From Actinernus sp. WN-2022 (lineage: Eukaryota > Cnidaria > Anthozoa > Actiniaria > Actinernidae): DNA of 64,000 nt. How positions within the stretch are numbered: the first letter of the stretch is position 1; each line of letters begins with the position of its first letter. Positions 21,185 to 34,844 of this stretch are shown one piece after another. The stretch is from positions 79,140,861 to 79,204,860 of the forward strand of contig JAOWCC010000019.1 in NCBI GenBank assembly GCA_030867875.1, given 5' to 3'. The notes beneath the pieces were generated by a model, which did no database searches, was not told the DNA's origin, and worked only from the letters and a program-made list of their open reading frames with translations. Made by a program: the position numbers and the translations under genes.

Positions 21185-22511
21185 GACCTAAAAAAGAAAG
21201 CATAAGCTTTCAAAACACTTCTCTAACAAGTGGTTCATGGATTCCCCAGTCTACCGTGACAACAACCCACCAGTAAAATTGTTTATATATTAGACAACCT
21301 GCAAATTAAAGTTTAATTTGCTTTCCCTCATGATCAAACTATGTACGAATAACGTAGTGTTGCAAATGTAGACAGAGACGCGCTCTGATTGGTCAAGACA
21401 CCATGGCGCAACAGGTTGCTATTGTTTGTTTGCATGTCGCGTTTAATTGGCCAATCAGCACGAAGAGCTTTGATAGGTTCTTCTACACCGACTAATTTTT
21501 GTATCCCTACCTAAAGTGACCCACATTGAAATTATTGTTCACACGATTAGTTTTAAATTTGCTTTACTTATTTTTAAATAACTAACAAATCTTCCGTTTA
21601 TGTTTTAAAAGTGAATTCGTAATTTTTTTTAGTTTACCGCTTTCTGTGATGTTAACATTTAGTTGTTGTTAAATACGCCATGTTCTTTTTGTATATGAGC
21701 ACTCTTTATGACGGGAAACTTGGGGAAACAAGCTTAAGAATAAACACACGAAAATATATGCCAAACTCTACATGATGGAATCGGCAATAGCTGTATTCTT
21801 ATTAGAATCAATTTCTCACCGAAGGAAAAAAAGTGGGAAACGCCCATAACAACAATAGCGCTAAATTTAAATACATAAAATTTTGACAGACCCACACATC
21901 CCTGAAAAGTATCTGGTTTAATGACAGCTAGTCAATCAGAAAACTCGACCGTAAAAAATCATGTTACCACTGAAACTAAATTAGCTTTTACTTACAAATT
22001 AGTTTTGGAGATTATGGAAAAAAACTGTTGTTTCTAGCATTGATTAAAATGTATGTTGAATCAAGCACCGACTGAAATGACGTAAGAATTTTAATATAGC
22101 AACTAGCTCTTGATATGTGCTCGCGATTTATCATAGTAAAATTGATAAATAATTTTATATTCCTATGAAATTGCTGTTTCTTGTATTACATTACTTAGAA
22201 GAAATCCGGTTAATTTGTTAGATTCGTGCTGGCGCTAATTTTAGAAGATCGAAGATCAAGTAATCTTTCCTTTTTCATAATGATCTCATGGTTTTGTCTG
22301 AAAGAAGAATGCCTCGATTGCGGGATTTTTCTCGACTTTTTTACAGTTTTAAGAAACGATTTACTTATATTTATACGCAGCACAGAACCTTGAACGTTTT
22401 TTTTTTGTAGACCTCTTCAAGAAACCACAAAATGCGACATATAGTTTGTAAAGAAGACATGACATCAGAGCTCTAAATATCAATAACAAGTGAAAAATAC
22501 CAGTTACTCAC

Positions 22512-22585
22512 CGTAAAATTCTCAGCTAGATTAAACCTTTAAATCTCTTGGTTAACAAGATTTACAAAAGTATAAAGACAAACCC
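22512..22585 (-). other. Candidate 5'UTR exon of gene B
   Basis: A donor ACG|GTGAGTAAC (minus strand) at 22511/22512 lies about 70 nt downstream of a TATA-like site. It could join the acceptor TTTTTTAG ending at 21188, just before GTCATG. The pattern parallels gene A. Inference only. Confidence 0.35.
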
Positions 22586-22609
22586 TGAGGTGCTACCAGA
22601 CAAGCGTTG

Positions 22610-22616
22610 TATATAA
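22610..22616 (-). promoter_or_regulatory. Candidate TATA box of gene B
   Basis: The minus strand reads CATTATATACAACG, about 30 bp before the inferred start of the 5'UTR exon. Confidence 0.35.
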
Positions 22617-24944
22617 TGATGGTCGATTGTGATACTGGGTGACTATTCTGTATACTTCCAACAGATAACCCAAACGAGTAGTACAAGTCCAATTTTCCTT
22701 CCCAAGCCAAGGGAAACTGATTCTTATTTCATCCGTTAGTGAATTCTTAATTCCTTGTCTTGAAGGCGTAAAAGTGTAGCTCGAACACACTCCACTATTG
22801 TTTCATTCAAGGTTCGTTAACACACTTCTCGTGGGACCTTGAACAAGCCTCGAAAACGGCGTGAAATCGTCCTCACTTTCTCCCACCGATATCACAAAGG
22901 ACCTGGCCTAAATCTTGTCCAGCAGCCTCAAGGTTTGCCTTTGTAAAATGTTTCACAAACCTGCAGATTTTGGGCAAACTTGACGTTTGCCTGCAGTCAC
23001 AATATGATAAACTTAATTCAAATGACTACACAACTAATGGTTTAAGAATCTCAAGTGAAGATGGTTCGACTGCGCGTGCGCTGGGTTAGCAAGTCGGTCT
23101 GAGTGTTGTGGGTGACGTGGAATTACCTGTGATTGGACTCGGGCGAACAGATTTAGATGTAATGATGTAATGTGGTGACCCTTGACACTCTGCCAGCCAA
23201 TTACCGCTCAAAGATCAAGTCAACAACAGGTTGTCAATTTGTGAGTGTACAATTGAAGTGATCCCTAAGTTCACAATATTCTGATCAATAAACCGTTCAT
23301 CTGTGACTCTCCCGTACTCATAAACTCATAACCGCCCTTCTCGCATGCACCAATTGAGCCTACAAATCGAGCTGGAGTACAATAATTCCAGGCTCAAGTT
23401 TATTTGCAGGTTTGTTCTAAGTTTTCAGTGTTCTCTAATCTTACGTAATGTGACCGAACTAGTTCTCGTGTCGCGATAGCTTGTGCCAATTCTCCAGATT
23501 AAGAGATTAAGTCACAAGTTCGTCCATATCTAGCACCTCAACCTACAAAACCAGCCACTCGCCGTCTTGTCATATCTTCAAATATTCTCACACTAATAAA
23601 CCAAAACTTCTATTTACTACTTTTAGGTCTGTGCTTTGAGAACTAACTAACAAGTAAACAAATAAATCATCTTCTAGGACCAACACTTCAAATGTAGAAT
23701 GTTTTAACACGTACTTTTCTAAGTAATCAGCAAGATTAAAGTCTCGACATTTGACCTTGCTTCAGCGGATGAACCCAACATGACAGGGGTGGGGACGGGT
23801 TATGTGTTTCTTGACACAATCGTGACCCTATGATTTCTCCCAGGCGTTCCTCGCACGCATGAAGACTGAGATCTTTAAAGAAAGCTTCCAAGTTCAATCA
23901 AGTTCAAGTTCAATTTTTTTTCCTCTAATGAATTACAATTTATCACCACGTTCGTATAGGTTTTTGTATCTACGATACTCCACCACCGCTTGATATTAGT
24001 TATCTATGTCAGTCTAATGTTATTCCTCTATTTCTTGAAATCTCTTAACATAGTTCATAAATAAGAGCACTTCCATTCGTAACTGATGAATCTTAAATTT
24101 TCTCTAAAACAAAACTACAAAAATAACACCTGCGAAAGATGAAGAATACATTGTGGATGTCATGATATGCCCTCGAAAACCATTTTGATAAAAGATGGCA
24201 GAGATCAAAGTGGATTACAACTAAATAGTTCTCAAGCAATTTGATTTCGCTCTAAAGTAATATTTTTTATCCACTCGGTCCAGGTGGTGAATTTACGTGT
24301 TTTGTGCTATTTTTAAAGTTTAGAAGGATTTCCTAAAAGAAATGGCAAGGGGGTATATTTTAAACGATTTTGGGTAAGATTAAACAGCTCGATAGACCGC
24401 CCTCTCTTTCATGATTGGAGGCCTGGACCCTAGTGAAATGAGTTTTTTCCTGTGGTCTATGGCATAAATATTTGCACAAAAGCATTGAAAAGACAGAGTC
24501 AAAATTAATTGATATTTAAACCCTTAAGAAAGTTAGAATCTAGAGTTTAATGCGGTTATAGGCAGGAGAAAATAAAATCAGTTAAACCAGACAACCTATA
24601 GGCTGTGGGTTTAAAGCCAGCATGTATCGCTGTCATGGTATAGTTTCTATGGAAACTAAATGACATGCGCAGTGTGATATCATGTTACTATATTGTTACT
24701 AAGGTCTTCCTCAGTAACAAACCCAACATATCAAGTTGCTTTTCAAAAGTATTTTGTGTAGAATCGCATAGTCACAACTGAATCGCACGCCGTGAGTGCC
24801 TTTGCGAAATCAGACGCCGATTGGCTGAGAGGATTGGTGATTCAGAGTGGAATCACCACTGTAGGCTACGCGTGCTATTTATAACTTAGCGAAATATCAA
24901 CAAAACTACTAAATATCAAGCAATTCATCGACTATCCCATTCAA
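22617..24944. other. Unassigned DNA upstream of gene B
   Basis: About 2.3 kb with no gene, array or clear inverted repeat recognised. It may include gene B regulatory sequence. Confidence 0.4.
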
Positions 24945-25064
24945 GGAAAATCACATGCCAGAGGCGGCAATTCCACGTTAAATTGCACTCGATAAACCGA
25001 TATCGCGATCGGTTTTTCTCGTGCAACTTAACGTGGAATTACCTCGTCAGGCATGTGATTTTCC
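24945..25064. repeat. 120-bp near-perfect palindrome
   Basis: GGAAAATCACATGCC at the left is mirrored by GGCATGTGATTTTCC at the right. Most of the intervening sequence (AATTCCACGTTAA...) is also mirrored around a CGATATCGCGATCGG centre. Probably a foldback element. Confidence 0.8.
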
Positions 25065-25998
25065 TATCAAAAAATGCAGCCATGTCACGGAATCATTCAC
25101 TAATAGTTTGCAAAACAATGAAATATATTTGTGGAAAGTGGCTTCATGTTACCTTCTAAGGATGTTACTAATTCGTGTTCGTTATGCCAGTGCACCTATT
25201 TATAAAGGTTATTATCCTATAAATATTATATTTCAGCCAATTAGAGCTCAGCTTTATTATGCAATACAGGGCGGTATTTCATGGTTTTTCTATGAAATGC
25301 AGAGCGGTATTTCATGGTTAGATCAGCCCAATCAAAATGCAGGAAATTTCGCGCCCTTTCTTTATCAGCCAATAGGAATTCAAGATTCAGCTAACCAGAT
25401 AATACGGCTGTACGAGTCAGTTGTTTATTATAAAAATCTGGCAAAAAAATACAACTTCACTATGTGGACAGCCGGGAAGCCATCTAATGTTTACTACCTC
25501 AATACGGTCTCCAATTTATTGCGTTCATCTGCATACTGCGTCCGTTTTTTGCAGATTTATATGCGCGTACTATTGTATCTATATTATAAATACGCTCTGA
25601 TTGGCTAAGAAGCCATGTTTTATCGCCTCGTGCTTGTGCTTTAACATTTCTCTCATGTTCTCAAATGCCCATCGTGTTTTATGATAGTATAAAACATGGC
25701 TTAGGCTTCTTTATTTGTTAAGTAATAAAATGAAATAACAAACCACCTTAACGCTAGTCATTTCCTTCGTTTTCTCTGCCGAATTTGATTCCAGTAGCAA
25801 ACCGTGCTAATACTCGTTTCTATCAGAGCGTGCGACGTCCAAACTATCTGTGGATAAATGCCGTTGTTCTCATGTTAGACCTATTTTTCACTCATTAAGT
25901 GGCTTCCTTTCCTATTGTGAGTTGATAAAGCAGTGTTATGTTAATTAGTGTGTTTAGAGTTGGATTGGGTTAAATTGATGATCACGTACATTGAGCTC
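25065..25998. other. AT-rich unassigned stretch
   Basis: Contains a 195-codon frame (25021-25608) that begins inside the palindrome. It is rich in Tyr, Leu and Ile with no domain, and is judged to be chance. A consensus AGCCAATCAG (inverse) is at 25597-25606. Confidence 0.45.
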
Positions 25999-27356
25999 AT
26001 GTTCAAAAATACGCTATTGTACACAAAATAGTTTTGCACAAAATAGTGCTAAATAGCGTTAAACCTTTGTTTGCTATTGTTTACTTAGCGCTATTCAGTT
26101 AATAGTGCTATTAATTTGTTAAGCGGAAATATTTCAAGGATATAATGAGAAGACCTTTGCCATCCTCGCGCCTTAAAGTGCAAGTATCATGTCAAAAAAA
26201 TACTATTGTGTTTGTTTCTCACAGAAAGGTATTAATCTTGCAAATTTTGTAACATTTCTGGCGTTTAATGCCTAATTTTTGTTACTTTTCGTGGACCCTG
26301 TGACGTCATAAGATGAATCAACTCCCTCCATAGAGAAAAATCCCGTAGGTTTTCATTGTGACATCACAAGATGAATCAATCCCGCAATTCGGGTAGCGTT
26401 TATTCTAGTTTAATTTCTGCTCCTGCCTCTCAAAGAAAACTAAGTTTGACAACTAAAGTATATCAGAAATAGAATTTGGGGCAAAAAGAGTTCATGTTGT
26501 TTTAAGGCTGGTTCTCATATAATCGTCCCGATCGTTTGATTCTTTTGTTCTGCATATTAATTTACGCTTCGATTCGCACCAAACAAAAGGTACAAGCAAT
26601 CGGGACGATTATATGAGAACCAGCCTTTAATTATCTGCTGCCGCCAACCAAGGCCAATTGCTGCACATGGCCGTGCGTTGCGTAACTCGAACCACTTCTC
26701 TCTTTTCAAGTGTCGGGCTGACCGGTTTAAAAATAGCTTTTTCCCTAATCTCTCTCCTGCCGTCAATGTAAATATGTAAGTTTAGATATCGAGTTTTGAA
26801 TTGTAATAAGATAGTTTTAATAACTGATATTTTGTAAGTCCTTTAGCAGCTTGATAGGATTGTAATTTATATTTAGGACTTATTTAATTTATTTAATTAA
26901 ATTAAATTGTAAGATTGCTGTAATTCACTGTTCGGTGCAAAAGTATTTTAATACATCTTCTATTATTATTATTATTGTTATTATTATTATATCATCCATT
27001 ATAGCTAAATACCACAGGGCTGTATGGACGGCGAACCTTAATTTTTTTACAATTTCTATCCACTCTCAGTCCATTTTAGAGCAATCAGTTATTTACACAA
27101 TTCAGTGCAGTAACTGGTGCTCTAAAAGGTATCACAACCAAGGTTTTGATGTCTTGAGCGGATGATACTAAAGCCTTAGCTATAATGAGATGATCTTGTA
27201 TATGTTCGGAGCGCAGTTATGTCCGAGAAACATTTCCGCTTAACAAATATCACTATTGAATAGCGCTAATCAAACAATAGCAAACAAAGGTTTAGTGATA
27301 TTTAGCACTATTTAGTGCAATACTAATTCTGTCTACAATAGAGTATTTTTAAACAT
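25999..27356. mobile_element. 1.36-kb element with ~137-bp terminal inverted repeats
   Basis: The left arm (25999-26138) and right arm (27220-27356) share AAACCTTTGTTTGCTATTGT, AGCGCTATTCA and TTGTTAAGCGGAAAT blocks in inverse orientation. No transposase frame is visible, so it is non-autonomous. It contains a second, smaller MITE. Confidence 0.7.
26501..26630. mobile_element. MITE nested in the 25999-27356 element
   Basis: Inverted ends TAAGGCTGGTTCTCATATAA and its complement, about 31 bp, with AATCGTCCCGAT continuing the arm. The centre is about 65 bp. Confidence 0.82.
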
Positions 27357-29455
27357 TGGTTGTAACCGAGCAACACCATCGAAAGCAAGAAAGGAGATTT
27401 TGATATTTTCCTACTTTGAGGCAATCTTGTGAAGCCAACACTACGAAAAACTGACGAAGATACGCGCGTGAGGTATATGTGAAGCTGGAATACTAACTGA
27501 CTGGTATCAGAATACATTGTTTGAACGTAAGATTTCCCGCTTTATAATTAAAACGGCAAATTCTATTTGACACGAGTTTACAAGAGGTTAACGACTAGTA
27601 GTTTCGATACTTGCTGCTGCTAACGGATTGAAGCTCGCATTAATGCAGCCACCTTGGATGTCGCCACACGGATGAGAAACCTTAGTTCAATTCACTGTTC
27701 AGTTCCTCATTCAGGTCTAGCAGTGCTTGCAGGTAACAAACTGGTAGGTCACACTTCAGAGCACTGATTGTAACAACATTCCTAACAGGACTAAGAGAAG
27801 ATCAGCCAACTTCAGCGCTAAAGGTGAAGTGCTTTCCTCTTCACAACTGCCATGAATTTTACAACCCTGCTTCAGTCATGGTTGACAAATGAAGTAGCAG
27901 ACGGTCAAATGCCATTCTCTGACGTGAACTATCACCAACACAAACAATGTTATATTTCCACTCACTAGTACTAGTACTAGTTCTTTTACCGCTGAAAGCC
28001 GTTCTATATCGTAGCGAGAAACTTAATTATTCTATACGTCAAAACTCGTTCAAAAGTAGGGCAAAGTGGCTTTGAAGTGTTAAGGTTTGAGAAGACCTTG
28101 ATTACAAACATTAGAACTCCCATCCTAATTTAAGGTCACACATCAAGCAATGTTAGGATCTATACGTGTATAATAACTGTAAACGTAATAGACTCTCACA
28201 AACTATAAACCCCCCTAAAATAATAAAGTCTTCTTACTTGTCAAGTTATAGCTCGTCTGAACCGCTGATGTCCAATATATTACGATGGTGGCGGCATCCT
28301 CAAAGTCTATGCTAAAATATATCTGATATATATCGGGAAGCGCTTCGTGTCTCTCGCGCCCCCGTGATGACTGTTGAAAAGGTTCTTTTGTTCTCCGCGC
28401 TATTCATTAGCTTCTTCCCATGATCCTTTGCTCTTGCCACCTGCCCCGGAGAAGCTCTGAAGCGTTTGTGATGGATCTCATTGGGTGGATTTGCTTGTTT
28501 AGGTCAACTTTTGCTTGGATTAATAAATGTTTGATGAAGGTTTTTGAAGGGAGCATTTGATCGCCGCTGTGTGGTATTTTGGGAAGTTGATTCAGGGTGA
28601 TCCGTCGACTCAAATCTCGTGTCACTGTACGGAAACCTTGAACGTGTTCCGTTACAATGCAATGAATCACTAAGCCTGACTGATAACAACAAAAAGATAT
28701 CGAGAATACATCCTACGGTTCACAAAATGAAGAAGCAAATAGAAAATTGTTAGGTTTAATTCCATTTTATTGACAATTATTTGTTTTCACACATTGTAAA
28801 GAGTCCTCTGCAAACTGGAACAAAATACCATTGTACAAGGATCAGCCAGTGTTATTTAATGGCAAGTAACGATGGAAATGGCGCTTTGTTCAAATGAAAA
28901 AAGGTAGAAAATAACAACAAACTGCAGATGAATAAACTGTAAGTGAATTGGAGGGCACCTACGGATCTTGACGCGAAGAAAATAAACATACTGTATTGGT
29001 CCTAATGCCATTATTTTATCTCATTTTCTTGTAAGTGCTATTTTATTAGTCTTTTATGCTAGATGACATCTGAACAGGCTTTGATCCTGCACTTGTCGTT
29101 ATGTTTTGACTTCCTTTGTTGTTGAGAAAGCCGGTAGACACATTAAGGAGGAGGGTATTTGATGGTAATTAAATTATGGGGAACGGCGTGATTGGCTTTA
29201 CCGTATGCTGCGGAAAATGATAGAACTTTAGAAAAGCTGAACTAAACTACACATGTTGCATGCTATTTAAGACTTCAATTTTCGAAAATAACGAAAACAT
29301 TGCTGTTTAAAATCTTAGGTACGGTACAGGAAACCGGCCGTCGATGAAGGGCTACACCGCTTGTTGTAATACTCAGAACTAATTAAAATCAGCGCCTCGT
29401 TTTTCGGCCGATTAGCATACTTTTTTTACTACTAACTACAATTAGTACTAGTTCA
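27357..29455. other. Unassigned stretch
   Basis: About 2.1 kb without a recognised gene or repeat family. A minus-strand 87-codon frame (28407-28670) has unremarkable composition but no known motif, and I could not decide whether it is an exon. Confidence 0.35.
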
Positions 29456-30415
29456 GTAACTACTACTGCTACTACTATTACTACTGTTACTACTATTACT
29501 ACTGTTACTACTGTTACTACTGTTACTACTGTTACTACTGTTACTACTATTACTACTATTACTACTGTTACTACTGTTACTACTGTTACTACTATTACTA
29601 CTGTTACTACTGTTACTACTGTTACTACTGTTACTACTGTTACTACTATTACTACTATTACTACTATTACTACTATTACTACTATTACTACTATTACTAC
29701 TATTACTACTATTACTACTACTACTACTATTACTACTATTACTACTATTACTACTATTACTACTATTACTATACTATTACTATACTATTACTATACTATT
29801 ACTACTATTACTATTACTACTATTACTACTATTACTACTATTACTACTGTTACTACTGTTACTACTATTACTACTATTACTACTATTACTACTATTACTA
29901 CTATTACTACTATTACTACTATTACTACTATTACTACTATTACTACTATTACTACTATTACTACTATTACTACTATTACTACTATTACTACTATTACTAC
30001 TATTACTACTATTACTACTATTACTACTATTACTACTATTACTACTATTACTACTATTACTACTATTACTACTATTACTACTATTACTACTATTACTACT
30101 ATTACTACTATTACTACTATTACTACTATTACTACTATTACTACTATTACTACTATTACTACTATTACTACTATTACTACTATTACTACTATTACTACTA
30201 TTACTACTATTACTACTATTACTACTATTACTACTATTACTACTATTACTACTATTACTACTATTACTACTATTACTACTATTACTACTATTACTACTAT
30301 TACTACTATTACTACTATTACTACTATTACTACTATTACTACTATTACTACTATTACTACTATTACTACTATTACTACTATTACTACTACTACTACTATT
30401 ACTACTATTACTACT
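29456..30415 (+). repeat. 9-bp microsatellite (ATTACTACT)n
   Basis: Almost 1 kb of ATTACTACT units with variants GTTACTACT (mostly 29480-29650) and a few slips (for example TATACTATTAC near 29770). All three plus-strand frames are free of stops over long stretches, which is a property of the unit and not a sign of coding. Confidence 0.95.
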
Positions 30416-30423
30416 CCTATGAA

Positions 30424-31000
30424 AATTAGACGTACTATGTATAGATTAGTATTGTACTACAAAATAGTGAATGGGAAGACCCCATGCTACCTAATAGGCC
30501 TGCTCCCTTAGACGTACTAATTTATAGACTAGTATTGTACTACAAAATAGTGAATGGGATGACCCCATGCTACCTAATAGGCCTGCTCCCTTAGACGTAC
30601 TATGGATAGACTAGTATTGTACTACAAAATAGTGAATGGGATGACCCCATGCTACCTAATAGGCCTGCTCACTTAGACGTACTATGTATAGACTAGTATT
30701 GTACTACAAAATAGTGAATGGGATGACCCCATGCTACTTAATAGACTTGCCCCCTTTCAGAGTCGGCCGTAGAATGCATATTTCTTTAAGATCTGCCCAA
30801 AATGTTTCTCAATTTACGACTGACAAAACGTTTTGAAAATTCATTTTCCCACTGTAATACTAACTATGGAATGATCTAACATATGATATAAGAAAGGACT
30901 CATCTCTGTCTCTCTTTAAAAGTTCTCTTAAAATTCACTTTGCAGCATTACAATACTACTTAACAATTATTAGCCGAAGACGAAGTCGATATTGGTGAAT
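30424..31000 (+). mobile_element. LINE reverse transcriptase C-terminal fragment
   Basis: Translates as RLVLYYKIVNGMTPCYL, then, after frameshifts, a region with KRFENSFSH, and finally IRKDSSLSLFKSSLKIHF. That order fits the last part of a CR1/L2-like reverse transcriptase. The first segment is present four times (see 30426-30754). 5' truncated and non-functional. Confidence 0.7.
30426..30754 (+). repeat. 82-bp tandem repeat, four copies, in LINE codons
   Basis: Copies start at 30426, 30508, 30591 and 30673 (TTAGACGTACTA). Each encodes the segment around YYKIVNG and TPCYL. Unit lengths are 82, 83 and 82, so the frame is not kept. Confidence 0.88.
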
Positions 31001-31894
31001 CACGCCGGGCACAAATGATCGTAAAAACGGCAGGGTTTTATATATTTTTAAAAGTTTTCCACATAGAAGAATGAATTTTGGTAGGTGTGTAAAGGAGTGT
31101 AAACAAAACAAAGTCTGATAAGTTAAGCTAATATAGCCATCATTATGACGTATATAATTTTCTATTAAATAGGTTTCTTATAAATTTTTATTACCTCTAA
31201 AACGTTTTATTATATCTTTTTAAAATCTCTTGTTCATGTGAATGAAATAATCGAAAACCCGTTCTCGATCGGTTGAAGTAAATGAAAGTTATTAAATTTT
31301 GAGAGCTGCAGGTCTTGACGTGAGTACCAACACGTTATCACAAGAGCCCATAACCAAGAGCGAGAATCTCCCATACTACCTCTATGCTCAGAACAGAACT
31401 CCAGAACAAATATTTGTTTTTCAGTGTTCAAACTTTCCTTCAAAACAGCAAACGTTTCAGAAATAGGACCATCTATCTTAACCAACTAAGTCTGACCCAT
31501 AACTTACCACAAGTATTTAAATGTAGTACCCCTTTGTTCTGTATAGTATATAGTATATGTATAGTCAGATATATATTTTTCTTTTTTCCTTCATTATACA
31601 ACTCTTATATATCGGTGTGAGCTCCCACGATGAGCTTCTACGCTCTTGGGGCACTACAATAAAAATATATAAGTATAAAAAAAGACGTACCATTTCCAAA
31701 ACTCGAGCTTCTTTTTTCATCAAGGGATCCAAACACCGAGAAAAATGAAAGCACGAAGGCGGAATGCTTTTGTTTCGAGATGTTTGACACAGCACCGCAA
31801 TGGCGAACTCGTGGATGTAAAGTGTATTTTAGTGTGTTCTCAAGGGTAAACATGTGGAAGTGTCCAAAGTTCAAGTTATTATTGCTGTTGTGAT
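31001..31894. other. Unassigned stretch with one MITE-like end
   Basis: At about 31344 ACAAGAGCCCATAACCAAGA resembles the end of the CAGGAGC MITE family, but a convincing partner was not found. Nothing else recognised. Confidence 0.35.
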
Positions 31895-32440
31895 AGCCTG
31901 TGTAGTCTGTACGTCATCATTACGTCATCAAGTGATTTATGGGACCCAATACCATGCCTATCAAAGTTTGAGCCGCCTGCCATTAGAAATGAGGGAGATA
32001 CGGGCATATACTAAAAATCCGACGTAACCGATGATGTCATCATTACGTCATCACCACTGAGTGAATCGTGGGGCCCAATACCATGCCTGTCAAAGTTTGA
32101 GCTGCCTGGCGTGCATTAGAAATGAGGGAGTTATGGGCATGTACTTAAAATCACGTGACCGATAACGTCGTCATTACGACATCACCACTAAGTTATTTAT
32201 GGGGGCCCAATACCATGTCTGTCAAAGTTTGATCTGCTGGCATTAGAAATGAGGGAGATATGGGCATGTACTTAAAATCACGTGACCGATGACGTCGTCG
32301 TTACGACATCACCAGTAAGTGATTTATGGGGACCCAATACCATCATTTGTCAAAGTTTGAGCTGCCTGGCATTAGAAATGAGGGAGATATGGGCATGTAC
32401 TTAAAATCATGTGACCGATGACGCGATCGTTACGTCATTT
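31895..32440 (+). repeat. ~130-bp tandem array, about four copies
   Basis: The marker CCCAATACCAT recurs at 31945, 32074, 32216 and 32333 (spacings 129, 142, 117). Each unit has TGACGTC/TACGTCA-type words, CACGTGACC and AGAAATGAGGGAG. Copies are diverged with indels. Confidence 0.85.
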
Positions 32441-32756
32441 GCCATTAATATTAAGCGATTAACGTACAAGGGTTTTACGTCATTATCTCCTACATAAATT
32501 AGCACACACATCTCCCACATGGTTAACACAGCTGCATGGTAGCGGTAACTTTACAGTAAGTCGCAATAAGGGAACCGGTGATGAGGACTTGAGCAACGTT
32601 AATGTTCCACATCGATCTTCAATTATTAATTAAATGAAATATCGATCATTATTATTATTGCTATTATTATCAAATTGCATTCCAAGCATTCCATTCTGCT
32701 AACAGCTTAGTGAGTATATAATAGGAGTAATTAACCGTGTAATTAACCGTGTAACT

Positions 32757-33000
32757 AACCGCCTCCCGCTTAGCTTAGTGCCGGTCTGTTGTGCGGGAGG
32801 TTGCGGGTTCAAACCCCGGCCGGACCAACACTCAGGGTCTTAAAATACCTGAATAGAAGGTGTTGCCTTTGTGAAGCAATTTCGTTCACGAGCTGCAAAT
32901 GGTTAGACCTTCACGTCTTCTCAGATAAGGATGTTAAATCGCAGGCCCATCAGTGGATGAAGAGTCACCTCGTGGATATGCCACTGATTAATCCATTATT
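32757..33000 (+). mobile_element. tRNA-derived SINE
   Basis: The tRNA-like head (CGCCTCCCGCTTAGCTTAGT) has a perfect box B (GGTTCAAACCCC) and a shortened box A region. A body with CAACACTCAGGGTC and CTGCAAATGGTTAGACCTTC follows. No protein product. A truncated head of the same family is at 12526. Confidence 0.8.
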
Positions 33001-34022
33001 ATTATATATTATTATTATTAGTGAGTGAGTGACACGATTTCCCCAACCATCCAGATACCTCGTTTCTGAGCTTTCGCGCATCCACGAGTTAAAAAAGGAA
33101 GCTCGAGTTTTGGAAATTGCTTCTCCAACGTTAACTGAAACAATACCTGACTATTCATAATCATTAGGGAGTATTCACGTTTGTCTGGTATTTTACTGCA
33201 TGCAGTTATTGATCACAAGGCCTGTCATTGTTAGTTTCTCTGGTTCACTTCAACCAGCGGTCATACAGGCTAGCTCATGCATCAGTACGTCCGAACATGT
33301 TTTATTCTGCATTTTATAAGTTAATTTCGCTGCCAATTCCAAGTTACTTTTCATGTACACCTCGTGTAACGAGAAATCACTCACAAAGTTCATTTATTCA
33401 AGTATATGCTTCACACGACTATTTCACTATTACATGCATAGCTCTTTTCCAAGGACGATAAGATATTGGAACATTACTCCTATTAGTATACAAATGTCAA
33501 ACTTTGCAACTTTTAATCAGTATGTCATTTCCCCAACGTTACAATTAATTAATTAAATATTTCTTTAGGTATGCGTATTAATTATTATCTTAACTATACT
33601 ATTTTAAATTAGTATGATACTTCTCATTGTTGAAAGTTTGCCATGTAGCAATTGATTCACTAAATTGATTTATTTATATATTATTGCTCTTCCAATGTAC
33701 AAATCAATTAAGTTTAGATTTACATGCAACGTTTTAATAGTTACAACAACAACAACAAATTATTTATTTACACTCACATTCCCCCAAAAATGGTATACAG
33801 TATTAAGGTCTAAAATAAAGCGAGTGTGTTAGGATGCCTGAAATAGTTTATGAAAAACTAATCGAGTCAGGCACCCTAGGGAAAAAGAAAATTATTAGAA
33901 TATTTGATTTGGGTCAAAAAAGGAGGAAAAGACAACAATAACAAACAAACAGACAAGTAAAATGTTAATTGAGTTAAGATAATAAGCAGGAATAAGCACC
34001 GCAAATAGATATAAATAAATAA
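33001..34022. other. Unassigned AT-rich stretch
   Basis: No gene, array or paired inverted repeat recognised. A short CAACAACAA run is at about 33745. Confidence 0.4.
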
Positions 34023-34029
34023 TTTTGGT

Positions 34030-34365
34030 CAGGAGCTCCGTTACCATGCAGGAGCGTCCATATATACTATACCCGTGAGTCAGCGTATGAACGGTTTGAG
34101 CTGTTTTTAGAACATGTTTCCCGGGTAACTGCCTTCTGATTCTGCTGCGATCGTGCATATGCTTGCCGTAATTATCGAGATTAAGAATGATCTATTGTTC
34201 TTTAAGGTGATTTTACTAACGCTGCATTGTCCTGACTATGGTTTGATTGGATTCCCAAAGTGTGGGCCATGTGAACTCCCGTGAGATCTGTTCTAAATAT
34301 AGCTCCATCCGGTCATACGCTGACTCACAGTATGGGAGATGGACGCTCCTGGTAATGGGCTCCTG
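34030..34365. mobile_element. MITE of the CAGGAGC family
   Basis: Ends CAGGAGCTCCGTTACC and GGTAATGGGCTCCTG. Identical 7-bp flanks TTTTGGT at 34023-34029 and 34366-34372. An inner inverted pair CGTGAGTCAGCGTATGA / TCATACGCTGACTCAC extends the arms. Confidence 0.88.
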
Positions 34366-34844
34366 TTTTGGTGAAATAGGTAATTAAGTATAGACATAAG
34401 ATACTACTGATAATCTAGGTAGAGGTGTATTTAGGTAATTTATATTAAGTAGTATGAGAAAAAAAAACGAAGTAAAGAAGAGGAGACTAATAGTTATGTA
34501 TAAGTTTACATTTCAGACTCGATTTAAAGGCTTTTTTGGAGTTCTGATTTTTAGAATGATCAGGGATAGAGTTTCAAACATTTAAGATAAGATAATTTTG
34601 ATTTACCCACGGTTCAATTCATCGGCTATAATATATAAATATATGTATAACAATACTAAAAATATACCTAATGTATACACTCAGTCAATGCTAAATCTAA
34701 TGTTATGGTGCATTATGCAAATGATTACTAATTATATATAACCTATTATATAACCCATAAACCTATGAGCTGCTTTCTTTACTAATTATATATAACCTAT
34801 AAACCTATCACTGAGCTGCTTTCCATGAATGCCGTGCCTAAAAT

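Noticed and set aside
25021..25608. 195-codon plus-strand frame
   Set aside because: It starts inside a 120-bp palindrome, is biased to Tyr, Leu and Ile as expected from AT-rich DNA, and has no recognisable motif.
28407..28670. 87-codon minus-strand frame with ordinary composition
   Set aside because: Could be an exon, but no family, splice partner or repeat relation was seen, so it is not called as a gene.
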